Below the pieces are notes generated by a model. It was given only the letters and a program-made list of their open reading frames with translations. It was not told the origin of the DNA and did no database searches. Below are positions 39,523 through 47,183 of a stretch of 64,000 nucleotides of DNA, piece after piece. Each line of letters starts with the position of its first letter. Positions within the stretch are counted from its first letter, which is position 1. The DNA is from Vreelandella olivaria (GTDB taxonomy: Bacteria > Pseudomonadota > Gammaproteobacteria > Pseudomonadales > Halomonadaceae), in NCBI GenBank assembly GCA_004295565.1, contig AP019416.1, forward strand, positions 2,356,001 through 2,420,000. The letters run 5' to 3'. Position numbers and translations under genes: made by a program.

Positions 39523-39795
39523 CTATAAGCTAACGTTCGCGTAATAGGTGCGGACTTGCGAGCATCCTAAGTGATGCGCTTGTAAAATCTTGCGCAAGAT
39601 GGCTGGATCATAAGCCAACCGATCGGTCGCATAGTTGCGGTACTTGAGATAGAAGCCGGACAAGTCGAACTTATTCTCGACCAGATAGTCCACTGCATGT
39701 TCAAAAGTACCTGGCTTGAGCTGATCCTGATAGTTGATCACCACCATGGCGTTCTGATCGTAGTTATAAGCCTTGAAGCGCGGCATGCTGATCAC
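39523..39795 (-). pseudogene. transposase N-terminal fragment
   Basis: 90 residues: FKAYNYDQNAMVVINYQDQL and LSGFYLKYRN, DRLAYDPAILRKIL match the start of a DDE transposase (IS1182/IS5-like). The next residues are encoded by attC-like sequence, so the catalytic part is gone. The fragment sits as a cassette and has replaced the 5' part of its attC. Confidence 0.6.
39529..39590 (-). repeat. partial attC-like site
   Basis: Minus strand ends ...GCGAACGTTAGC, a 3' core-type site, with a small inner hairpin GCATC/GATGC. The 5' core is missing, probably lost when the transposase fragment joined. Confidence 0.4.
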
Positions 39796-39852
39796 TCTTC
39801 GTTTGTTTTCTCGATCCTACCAAAAATTAGCCGTCAGTGGGGTTTCTATACA

Positions 39853-39965
39853 GCCTCAACGCCGCAAGCAGTTGCGGTATTGTAGTGGAGTGTTTTGCGG
39901 TAGCGTACCGTTAAACCGCAAAACAAGGGACGGAAAAGCCGTCAGACTGACTTGACTTGTTAGGT
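39853..39965 (-). repeat. attC-like site
   Basis: Minus strand runs from ACCTAACAAG to GCGTTGAGGC over 113 bases, with an inner stem GCGGT...ACCGC. Starts 18 bases after the stop of the 39983 gene. Confidence 0.5.
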
Positions 39966-39982
39966 GCTAGAGAATATTGGTA

Positions 39983-40531
39983 TTAAATCTCATCTGAGGA
40001 ACAGCAAATAACTTTCTCAAGATTCTCATTACAGTATCTACTGATTGCATTCACCAACTGAAAGAGAGGATGAGTGCCTAGACTCTTCGGATCATTTCTC
40101 TCATATATGTAACGCCAATCCACAAATACATTATCATATATTTTAAGCCCTTTGGAGACACATTCACCATACCCTTCAAGCTTTGCGTGCTGAGTTATTT
40201 CATTTCTAATATCCACTGGCAAGCCATCGAATAATTTGCTGAGGGCATGACCTTTACCGCTTGGTAGAATTTCTAATGTTTCATCCCTGCCTATATAACA
40301 TGTAGTTCCGTTTACTTCTACCTCATCTTCCAAATTGGTCGTAGAGGCATTGATTGATTTAAGAAATATCTCTACTGAGAGGCAAATATTTATCATACCT
40401 GGAACAAATAAATCTCCATCCCCAGATTCAATCAATACCTTACCTGATTTTCCAAACGCTTTCCCTTGATAGTGAATTGCTCTCATACATTTGTAGCGAA
40501 CAGTTCTTTTATATACTTTCCCCATTCTCAT
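39983..40531 (-). CDS. cassette gene, HEPN-like protein (tentative)
   Basis: 182 residues, intact. The order FVPGMINICLSVEIFLKSIN ... GHALSKLFDGLPVDIRNEI ... VFVDWRYIYE is the helical pattern of several HEPN-fold families (start helix with SVEhhLK, later HxLxxLFxxLP and WRYxYE). An R-x5-H lies in RNEITQH. HEPN proteins are often RNases of toxin or defence systems, but the catalytic motif is weak here. AAAAGGA precedes ATG 40531. A+T-rich. Confidence 0.55.
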   Translation of the reverse strand: MRMGKVYKRTVRYKCMRAIHYQGKAFGKSGKVLIESGDGDLFVPGMINICLSVEIFLKSINASTTNLEDEVEVNGTTCYIGRDETLEILPSGKGHALSKLFDGLPVDIRNEITQHAKLEGYGECVSKGLKIYDNVFVDWRYIYERNDPKSLGTHPLFQLVNAISRYCNENLEKVICCSSDEI

Positions 40532-40588
40532 TCCTTTTTTTTAATTAAAGCTTATTATCTTCTCTAGCGCTTGATGTGCTCAGAAACC

Positions 40589-40637
40589 ACCTAACGTCTT
40601 GGCTAAACACTGATGTTGATATGTGAGCCTAGGCGCT
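40589..40637 (-). repeat. short attC-like site
   Basis: Minus strand from GCGCCTAGGC to GTTAGGT. Inner pairing GGCT/AGCC and CAC/GTG, loop about 15 bases. Shorter than the others. Confidence 0.45.
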
Positions 40638-41187
40638 CAATATCTCGCCAGTACGGTAAGGCCATTGCTTGCATATACGATCTGTTGGTTACCCAAAACG
40701 CCCGAATCATTTACCGCATTGATTGCATTCTCGAGGCTTTTCTCAATATCGTTATTGACGATTTCAATTTCATCAAGAACTTCATTGATTCTTTTTCAAG
40801 CTTGGGATCTTGAAAGTTAACCTGTATTGGAGGTTTACTTGCGCCAACGTGGATATGGGTGTGATTGTGGATTTCATGGGCAGAACCAAAGTATTTTTCC
40901 AAGAACTTTAAAATGAGCCCCGTAACCACACCAGCAGTCACCATAGCGACAAAGCTGCCCTCGGAGAACCTCTTTAGCTTAAGTTCATCTTTATATTTTT
41001 TACCAAAGGTGCGTAATGTGGATGGAAGCTTTTCTACTCGATCTTCTAGGTGCGTCGTAATGTACGATGTCGAATTCGCTACCGCTTGCAGGTCAATCAG
41101 TGCATAGCTTAACGAATATATACTGTCGAACTTCTCATTTATTTTTATCTCGAGATCTAAATGTTGAGTGAAATCTAGGGCTTGCAC
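40637..41187 (-). CDS. cassette gene, single-helix membrane protein, one frame break
   Basis: About 184 residues when the frame after residue 150 is corrected (end reads LGNQQIVYASNGLTVLARY). Long helical N-terminal half (DLQAVANSTSYITTHLEDRV), one membrane segment (GSFVAMVTAGVVTGLILKFL), then HEIHNHTHIHVGASKPPIQV. GTG start at 41187 after AAGGAAA. Unknown family. Confidence 0.55.
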
Positions 41188-41204
41188 TGAGTTTCCTTAT
41201 TCTG

Positions 41205-41289
41205 CGTTTAACGCTGCCAACACGAGCAGCTTTCTAGTGGAGGCGAAGCCGCAACGAAATAGCTGTCGCCGTGCTTGGCCTTGTTAGCC
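41205..41289 (-). repeat. attC-like site
   Basis: Minus strand from GGCTAACAAGGCC to GGCAGCGTTAAAC; arms pair as CAAGGCCAAGCACG / CGTGTTGGCAGCG with the usual mismatches. The stop codon of the nuclease gene lies inside the 5' core, a cassette hallmark. Confidence 0.7.
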
Positions 41290-42152
41290 ATTTTTAGGTG
41301 AAACACCTTCAACCACTTCAATACCCAGCATGTTTCGTAGAGGGACAAGGGACTGAGGAAGTTTTGATTCCAAGATGAGTAATGCACGTGCGTTTTGGGG
41401 CTTTGCTTTTGTAAGCAATACGGCCTCCATGACGGCCCGGTATTTAACGCATTGGAATAGCCCACGGATGATATCGCCTTCAGCTGATATGGAAGATTTC
41501 ACCTCTGCTGCGACCCAGACTTTCTTGCCATTAAATGAGACGTCCAGACTGTCCCCGGACGGCAACAGGTATTCAGTTGTGCCAATGGGAGTATTCTTGC
41601 CAAGCCCGACGACTTTAGGGTTTTGTGCAACATACTCTTTAAGAGCTTTATGCTCGTCGCTTTCGCCGCTACCGAAGCCGAAGCCGCCTTTGGCTTTGTT
41701 TACGAACGGCGTGAAATCGGACGTTGTAGGTTCAAGTGTAAGAGCTTTAAGAACTTCCTGCCATTTGGGGTACGAGAACACATGCTGAAGTTCTACTTCG
41801 ACGATTGCCCTCTTCTGTCGAAGCGGAAGCGTTTCAAAGTCCTCTTTCTTTACGAGAAACCAACCGATGCCTTCTCCAGGGAGACCAGTGTTTTGTTGAC
41901 TACAAGGCATTGAATTGGAGGGACTTTAGTTTTCCAAACCTTCGAAAGTCGCTCAAGAGACTGCCCAATGCTCCCAAGGACATAGTTGAGATTGCGTGGG
42001 TTGGGCATTCCTAACTCTTCAGCAAGATCGGAGTAGAGGATAGGAGCGCCTGCTACTGCTTGGCGGACTAGCAATGGTAGTGCTGCGCGAGCCCTAACCT
42101 GGTATGCCTTGTCTCCCGATATTGGTTCAGAAATTGTAGCGGTACTCATCAT
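41284..42152 (-). CDS. cassette gene, winged helix + PD-(D/E)XK nuclease-like protein, one frame break
   Basis: About 289 residues after correction near 41900. N-terminal part with LYSDLAEELGMPNPRNLNYV and, across the break, VVNK...GLPGEGIGWFLV; C-terminal part with SGDSLDVSFNGKKVWVAAEV followed by KSS, giving D-(x)n-ExK of a restriction-like nuclease. ISAEGDIIRGLFQCVKYRAV follows as the usual helix. May be a defence or restriction nuclease; the order HTH-nuclease resembles Mrr-like enzymes. ATG 42152 or 42149. Confidence 0.65.
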
Positions 42153-42163
42153 GACCTCGAAAT

Positions 42164-42262
42164 GGCTAACGCTGCCTTAAGCGGACTAAAATAGTGGGTT
42201 AAAATGTGTAGCGAAGCGAAACCTAACCCACTTTTTAGTTCCGTTTAAAGGCCTTGTTAGGT
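42164..42262 (-). repeat. attC-like site (best of the set)
   Basis: Minus strand from ACCTAACAAGGCC to GGCAGCGTTAGCC over 99 bases. The arms GGAACTAAAAAGTGGGTTA and TAACCCACTATTTTAGTCC pair almost fully around a loop containing TTTCGCTTCGCTA. Conserved AACAAGGC and GCAGCGTTA cores are those of classical 59-base elements. Confidence 0.8.
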
Positions 42263-42275
42263 TTGTATTCCAATA

Positions 42276-43359
42276 TTACTCAGTAAATTCTGACGATGTT
42301 CTTGCAGTGCAGGAAGATCTTGCCCAATAAATGGGTACATTCCTATGATTATTTTTTTCTATATAACTTGTTAAATCTCTAAATAGAGTAATTCGAGCTT
42401 GATTGTCAGGCAGCAGGTCTTCAATAAGTGCACCTTCATGAATAATCCTTGTTCTATACCCGATATTTATATCTTCATGCTTTTTGCTAGTAAATAATTT
42501 AAACTGCTCACTTAAATTATTGTATGTATTAATATCTGTAGCTATATGAGCTTGAATTTTTGCCCTTGCTTTTTGAAACTAGTATATTTATCACCTGTTC
42601 CTAAATATTCGAATAGAGCCATTACAGTAATAAACTTTAAAGTTTCACTATTCGAATACATAGCACGGCTATAAATTTTTAAAGCATTTTTAATAATTTC
42701 TCCAACAGCTCCTAATGAACCTTGCGTAAGCGGTTCTGAAAGAGGGTGATATTCCATTCCTAATACATCGTCTGATTCTAAACCAATTCCTAATCCATGA
42801 GAGACAGCCCCGCCCATTTCCCTTCCTGCAATAATCTTATGAATTCCTTTAGGATCTAAAATAAATGCACCCATATACCCATCTGAATTTTCCCAATAAC
42901 CTGGTATGTTTGGTAATTTATCTGGCACAAATAAATTACAATGAATGAATCTTATTATATTTAATGAGTTAAATGCCTCAGTAGATTTAGCCTTTAAAAA
43001 TCTTTCACATTGCTCAGCATTTTTAATTAAATCAATTTCTTCAGTATTACATGTGACAATAGCAAGATCTGAATTCAGAAAAACACTTTTAGTAATTTTC
43101 GTAAAGAAGTGCTTGCATTAACAAGATCACTTCCATTACTGTTTTGAATGAATAAATGCAAATCAGCTTCTGAAGTTATTTCGTTTAAACTCGTTGCATC
43201 AAGAAATGAACTGACACCTTCGATTGAATCTTTATGAGAAAAAATAGTGTTATCTTGTTTAAACCAGCCATCAACACTAAATATCCCTTGGGAAGGTAAC
43301 AAAACTACGCTATTACCTTTAGAAAACTCTTTGACACAAAACGCACTTAAGTCAAACAT
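42276..43359 (-). CDS. cassette gene, HEPN/Apea-like protein, two frame breaks
   Basis: About 360 residues when joined. The N-terminal 230 residues resemble an ApeA-type leading domain only loosely (LSAFCVKEFSKG; YWENSDGYMGAFILD). The C-terminal helical domain shows the HEPN pattern: ETLKFITVMALFEYLGTGDK, then INIGYRTRIIHEGALIEDLL with R-x4-H. HEPN RNases act in abortive infection and toxin systems. Breaks near 43080 and 42565. ATG 43359 has AAGGATTTT upstream; the 14 codons before it contain the cassette boundary. Confidence 0.6.
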
Positions 43360-43399
43360 AAAATCCTTAGTAGACAGATAAGTTAGATGAAAACCTAAC

Positions 43400-43708
43400 A
43401 TAGAGTATCGTGCTGGCTGCGTAACAGGACTGAACCAGCATATCGCTTCTGCCGTGAGGGGCGCTCAGGGCCGGTAACAGGCTCTTAATTCACTTAATAT
43501 AGGCTTCAGACGACGCATTGGGAAGCTAAAATTCGTTACTGTTTTCATCGAAAGAGCTGTGTAAAAACTATTTGCTTAAGTGTCGTGATTGAGGCAGTAT
43601 TTTATCTAGGCTGCGCTAGCTGCGCGATTAGCCATCACTTCTTAAAGCCCTGCCGGTCACCCGGTGGGGCTTTTGCGTTTCTGTCGCTCAAGTAATTGAG
43701 GTTCAGCT
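43400..43708. other. non-coding region before lysis genes
   Basis: About 300 bases between the cassette boundary and the endolysin gene. No gene seen. It ends with the hairpin at 43644-43674. A late promoter or antiterminator site would be expected here, but no clear one was recognised. Confidence 0.5.
43644..43674 (+). terminator. terminator upstream of lysis genes
   Basis: AAAGCCC...GGGGCTTTT stem with an inner CCGG/CCGG pairing, then TTTT. In lambda a terminator lies between the late promoter and the lysis genes and is passed with Q; the position fits. Confidence 0.55.
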
Positions 43709-44239
43709 ATGTCGGCTCATTCTCCTACTCATTGGCTTGAGGAGGCGGAACTGCTGCGCGTAGAGCCAGCACCGCCAAGAGATACCCGCGCCGGCAACGT
43801 GGCCGCCTTCCTCGATACATTGGCCTTTGCCGAAGGTACGCCACGCTTTGGCGATCAGGACGGTTTCAATGTGATAGTTGGCGGTGAAACATTCAACAGC
43901 TACGACGATCACCCGCGCCAGCTTATTTGGCTTCCTGCTTATGAAATCCACTCCAGCGCAGCAGGGCGCTACCAGTTCCTGATACGTACGTGGGATGACC
44001 TGGTAGAGCGATTCCATCTTCCCGACTTCACGCCTGCTAGCCAAGACCTAGGCGCTGTTCACCTTATCCGCCAGTGCAAAGCGCTTGCTTTGATCCATGA
44101 CGGCCGTATCCGTGATGCCATCCATGCTTGTCGCAAAATTTGGGCGAGCCTACCCGGTGCTGGGTATGGCCAGCGGGAACTGGCGACTGATGAGCTGCTG
44201 AGTGTTTATAAAGCGGCTGGCGGCATTTCCATCGACTAA
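43709..44239 (+). CDS. endolysin, lambda R-like transglycosylase (GH104)
   Basis: 176 residues, intact. NVAAFLDTLAFAEGT (catalytic Glu in AEGT), GFNVIVGGETFNSYDDHP, SSAAGRYQFLIRTWDD and IWASLPGAGYG match the lambda endolysin family. Cleaves peptidoglycan at lysis. Cytosolic, so it needs the holin that follows. Confidence 0.9.
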   Translation: MSAHSPTHWLEEAELLRVEPAPPRDTRAGNVAAFLDTLAFAEGTPRFGDQDGFNVIVGGETFNSYDDHPRQLIWLPAYEIHSSAAGRYQFLIRTWDDLVERFHLPDFTPASQDLGAVHLIRQCKALALIHDGRIRDAIHACRKIWASLPGAGYGQRELATDELLSVYKAAGGISID

Positions 44240-44267
44240 CTGACGAGGCCCGCCCGAGAGGTGCGCC

Positions 44268-44620
44268 ATGAATCCAAGACGAAAAGAGAAACGCCCTATG
44301 AATGGCAGAGACCCCAACTTCTGGCAAGGGCTGCTGGATTTTTGCCTATCACTTTGGTGGCCATCCTGACGTTCACGATGGGATTTATTCGTGGCGTTCA
44401 CGAGGGCGGCAGCCTAAAGAAGTCTCTGCTGGGTGCCTTGATGTGCACGCTCCTGGCGACGCCGCTGTTCCCCGTCTTCTTATGGATAGCTGAGTCTCAA
44501 GGATGGCCACCTATCATTGCCTTCCCGCCGTGTGTGTTTCTGGCATTCCTGGGTACCGATTGGATTCGCAGTAAAGCAGACGACATCTATGAGGTTTTCA
44601 TCGGGCGGTGGCGCAAATGA
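44268..44620 (+). CDS. holin-like membrane protein, one frame break
   Basis: ATG 44268 (GAGAGGTGC upstream) gives NGRDPNFWQGLLDF; after one frame break near 44340 the gene continues LPITLVAILTFTMGFIRGVH and LLGALMCTLLATPLFPVFLW and GWPPIIAFPPCVFLAFLGTD, i.e. three hydrophobic segments, and ends in a charged tail. Size and place fit a phage holin (LydA/lambda type). Confidence 0.7.
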
Positions 44621-45177
44621 TCGGCCAGCTCAAGCGCAACCTGATTGTCGTAGGTATAGGCGTAATCAGCATTGCTGCTGTTTATTTCTATTGGCAGCAC
44701 GTCACCGGCGAGCGTGATGCATACCAAGCAGAGGCGGAGCACCAGCGGGAACGTGCCGAGATATTGATCGAACACCAGCAGTTGCAGCGCCAGCGCATCG
44801 AGACACTGAGCAACGCACTGGCAAAGCGTGAGCGCACGTTAAACACCATTGATGACGATATAGGCGCCAGTACCGGGGCCCTCGAACCATTGGGAGAACA
44901 AGATGCGAAAGCAGGTGACTGGCTTAATAGCGATCTGCCTGATGGGGTTGTTGACTGGGTGCGCGAGCTTCAACGATCAGGCGCTGCCAATGGAGTGCAA
45001 CAGCCCCTGGTACCGGCACATCTAACCAATGAGCTACCAGCGCCTACTCGGATCTTGCAGAGCAATAAAGGGCTGCTGTTACTACTTGCTGAGTATGAGG
45101 CGCTACGCCGTCGGTTCAATGCAGACCGTGTGGCGGTAATGGAGATTCTTGTAAATGATACTTGTGATAAGTGCTAG
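44617..45177 (+). CDS. i-spanin (Rz-like)
   Basis: 186 residues. N-terminal membrane anchor (NLIVVGIGVISIAAVYFYWQ) and a long coiled-coil periplasmic part (AEHQRERAEILIEHQQLQRQ). ATG 44617 overlaps the holin stop (ATGA). Inner half of the outer-membrane disruption complex. Its distal half overlaps the o-spanin gene in another frame. Confidence 0.8.
   Translation: MIGQLKRNLIVVGIGVISIAAVYFYWQHVTGERDAYQAEAEHQRERAEILIEHQQLQRQRIETLSNALAKRERTLNTIDDDIGASTGALEPLGEQDAKAGDWLNSDLPDGVVDWVRELQRSGAANGVQQPLVPAHLTNELPAPTRILQSNKGLLLLLAEYEALRRRFNADRVAVMEILVNDTCDKC
44903..45025 (+). CDS. embedded o-spanin (Rz1-like lipoprotein)
   Basis: 40 residues nested in the spanin gene in the +1 frame: MRKQVTGLIAICLMGLLTGC followed by ASFNDQALPMECNS. 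The lipobox LLTGC gives a mature lipoprotein starting at Cys20. GGGAGAACAAG is a good ribosome site before ATG 44903. Rz/Rz1 nested pairs are the rule in lambdoid phages. Confidence 0.8.
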   Translation: MRKQVTGLIAICLMGLLTGCASFNDQALPMECNSPWYRHI

Positions 45178-45216
45178 CTGAGCTTTAGCTTGCTCCCTTG
45201 GAGCAAGGAGAATTAT

Positions 45217-46085
45217 TCATTTGTGGGTGTTTTTCATCAAAGAAGGTGTCCATGAAGAACATGCAGTACCACATAAAGAGAAAGCCCTAGCGGAGTTTTC
45301 TCGAGTTCCGTAATCACATGATTCGCCATGAAGGACTGCGTGGCGGTTTACTATATGTAATGGGTAATCGTCTCGTTTACGGTCTTTCTCGTTAGCTGAT
45401 ATTGGTAAGTTCTTCTGAAGTAAAGGCTCTAAAATAGCGCTTAAGAACGCTGTACCGTTCGCTTCTCTAGCATCCTTAAATAGACTGGCTTTAGGCCCCA
45501 TACAGGCCTTAAATGAACATCTGCGGCATAACCATCCGCTTGCATTAGGAAGATTGGCGTAGATAGGTTGTACTTTTTCTTGATGAGCAAGCACCGCATC
45601 TTGAATGATCAGTCGGCGGTTTTGAGGAAAATCACCAGCCACTGCCTCTGAGAATAAACTCATGACGCCTTCAAAATGATCAGCAAACATCGCATCGGCT
45701 TTTCGCGTCCTGCAGTATGATACGTCTCTGAATACTCGGATATGAGTTCGAAAACACCCCCTAGAGAAAGGCCAGTGAAGTCAGGGAACCAACCATTTTC
45801 GGCTAATAAGCGGATTTTTTCGACTTGGCCTTCTTTTAATGTTTCAAGCCCTTGGGGCACTGCTGGTGCTAGCTCACTGAGACGGTGCAGGAGCGGATCA
45901 TAAGCGCTTTGAATTTGATGAATAAACTTTGTGACTCTAGCAATCATAGTTTCGTATGGCTGCATTGATTCTCTCACTGCAGACATGCGCTCATTGAGTT
46001 TCGGTTCCACAATGTCAAATTGTTGTTGGAGCTTGCGTGTTGCCCTTGTGATCTCTTCTATACGTTTCAAAAGTTCGTTATCCAA
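45217..46085 (-). CDS. HEPN-like C-terminal domain protein on the opposite strand, one frame break
   Basis: About 288 residues after correction near 45680. N-terminal coiled coil (ITRATRKLQQQFDIVEPKLN), middle region FPDFTGLSLGGVFELISEYS, then a C-terminal domain with LPLHIVNRHAVLHG-type motif (here IVNRHAVLHGESCDYGTREN), an R-x4-H of the HEPN kind. Antisense to the phage late genes, between lysis and packaging, so probably transcribed alone in the lysogen. Likely a moron with a defence or regulatory role. Confidence 0.6.
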
Positions 46086-46620
46086 AAGCTATTCATCCTC
46101 TCATTATTGCCAAATTGAGCACAGTGGCCAGGTAGTGCATCCATCTACTCAGGTAAGACTATAGAAAAGCATGGTCAGCGACAGATGAACAGTCGGCTTC
46201 GCGTTTCAATTTAAGGCGATATCAACGCTAATGTCGCCCAAGGCCCGTGTAGTGACAATGACATGTATTGAAATATTGCGGATTGGCCATGATCCCGAGC
46301 ATTCGAAGAAGTAGCGCCTAAAGAATTCATAAGCAGACGTAAAATGCAGGAGCCTCTGTGGGGCTAAACCTCCGGGCTCGACAGCCTTTGATATAGAAAG
46401 ATTTTCGACAGCTAATTCATGGTGGCCAGCATCAATATGCTTTAACCCCTGTAATTGCCAGCTTTAAGAGCCGGATTAGCCACGCCGCTATTGCGTCACT
46501 GCTCACCACTTCGCATAAAAACCATTGGTTCCTCCTAGGCGGGTGCCTCTGCTGTACGGGGCGCAGAGCCTCGATTTCGCGCTATTTATGAGAATTTTCT
46601 AAGGCGAGGTTGTTGTTTAG
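46086..46620. other. non-coding region before terminase, likely cos region
   Basis: 535 bases without a gene. In lambda-type phages the cos site and its small-terminase-binding sites lie right before Nu1. A short inverted repeat GGTGCCTCTG/CAGAGCC is at about 46541-46569. No sequence can be named as cos by eye. Confidence 0.45.
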
Positions 46621-47180
46621 ATGTCGAGCAAAAGACAGCAATCTCCAGAGCCGTATTGGCTGAACAAAAGCCAGATGGCGGCAAGCCTGGGTATCAGCGT
46701 GCAAGCCTTTGATAAATGGGGTGTTAAGCCGGTGGCGAAGATCGGTCGAAGCGTCTATTTCGACTGCCGTTCGGTGCTGGATTTGAAGCTGGCTGAGCTA
46801 GAGGCGAAACAACAATCATCGCAACCTGGCGATGACGATATGGACTTTGATCCGCTGCTCGAGCATAAGCGCGAACAGGAAGAGTACCTGCTGACCAAAG
46901 AGCGCCGTATTGGCCAGCAGCAGAAGAACGAACTGGCCGCTCGCAAAGGGGTACCCAGCGAGTTTGCCATCTTCACCTTATCCAAAATCGCGGCAGAGAT
47001 CGCCGCCATTCTCGACACACTGCCACTAACGATGAAGCGTAAGCATCCTGATTTAGAGACACGTCACCTAGACACTCTGATGCGGGAGCTAGCGCGCGCC
47101 CGTAATCAAGCCAGCGGGCTCGATAGTCTTTGCCGGAGCTGCTGGATGACTACTTCGACAGTATCGATTCAGCAGCTTAG
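46621..47180 (+). CDS. terminase small subunit (Nu1/DUF1441 type), one frame break
   Basis: About 187 residues. N-terminal winged helix of Nu1 type (YWLNKSQMAASLGISVQAFD), charged linker, then LLTKERRIGQQQKNELAARK and IAAILDTLPLTMKRKHPDL. One base is missing near 47130; corrected, it ends LLDDYFDSIDSAA at 47180. Recognises cos DNA and hands it to the large subunit. Confidence 0.87.
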
Positions 47181-47183
47181 GGA

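Larger units (their letters stand above)
38739..43399 (-). mobile_element. integron-like gene cassette array without integrase
   Basis: Six reading frames all on the minus strand (counting a transposase fragment), separated by 50-115-bp imperfect palindromes ending in GTTAGGT/GTTAAAC/GTTAGC-type core sites: attC-like sites at 42164-42262, 41205-41289, 40589-40637, 39853-39965 and a partial one at 39529. Gene stops lie in or next to the attC 5' core, and starts lie shortly after the 3' core, as in real cassettes. A GTTAGGT core at 43393-43399 marks the first boundary. A+T content is clearly higher than the phage around it. No integron integrase is seen. Confidence 0.7.

Noticed and set aside
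40613-40820. Plus-strand reading frames in the cassette array
   Set aside because: They mirror the minus-strand genes and attC sites, have no ribosome sites, and resemble no protein.
46541-46569. Naming the inverted repeat here as cos
   Set aside because: The place is right, but no cos consensus can be recognised by eye; it needs comparison with relatives or end sequencing.
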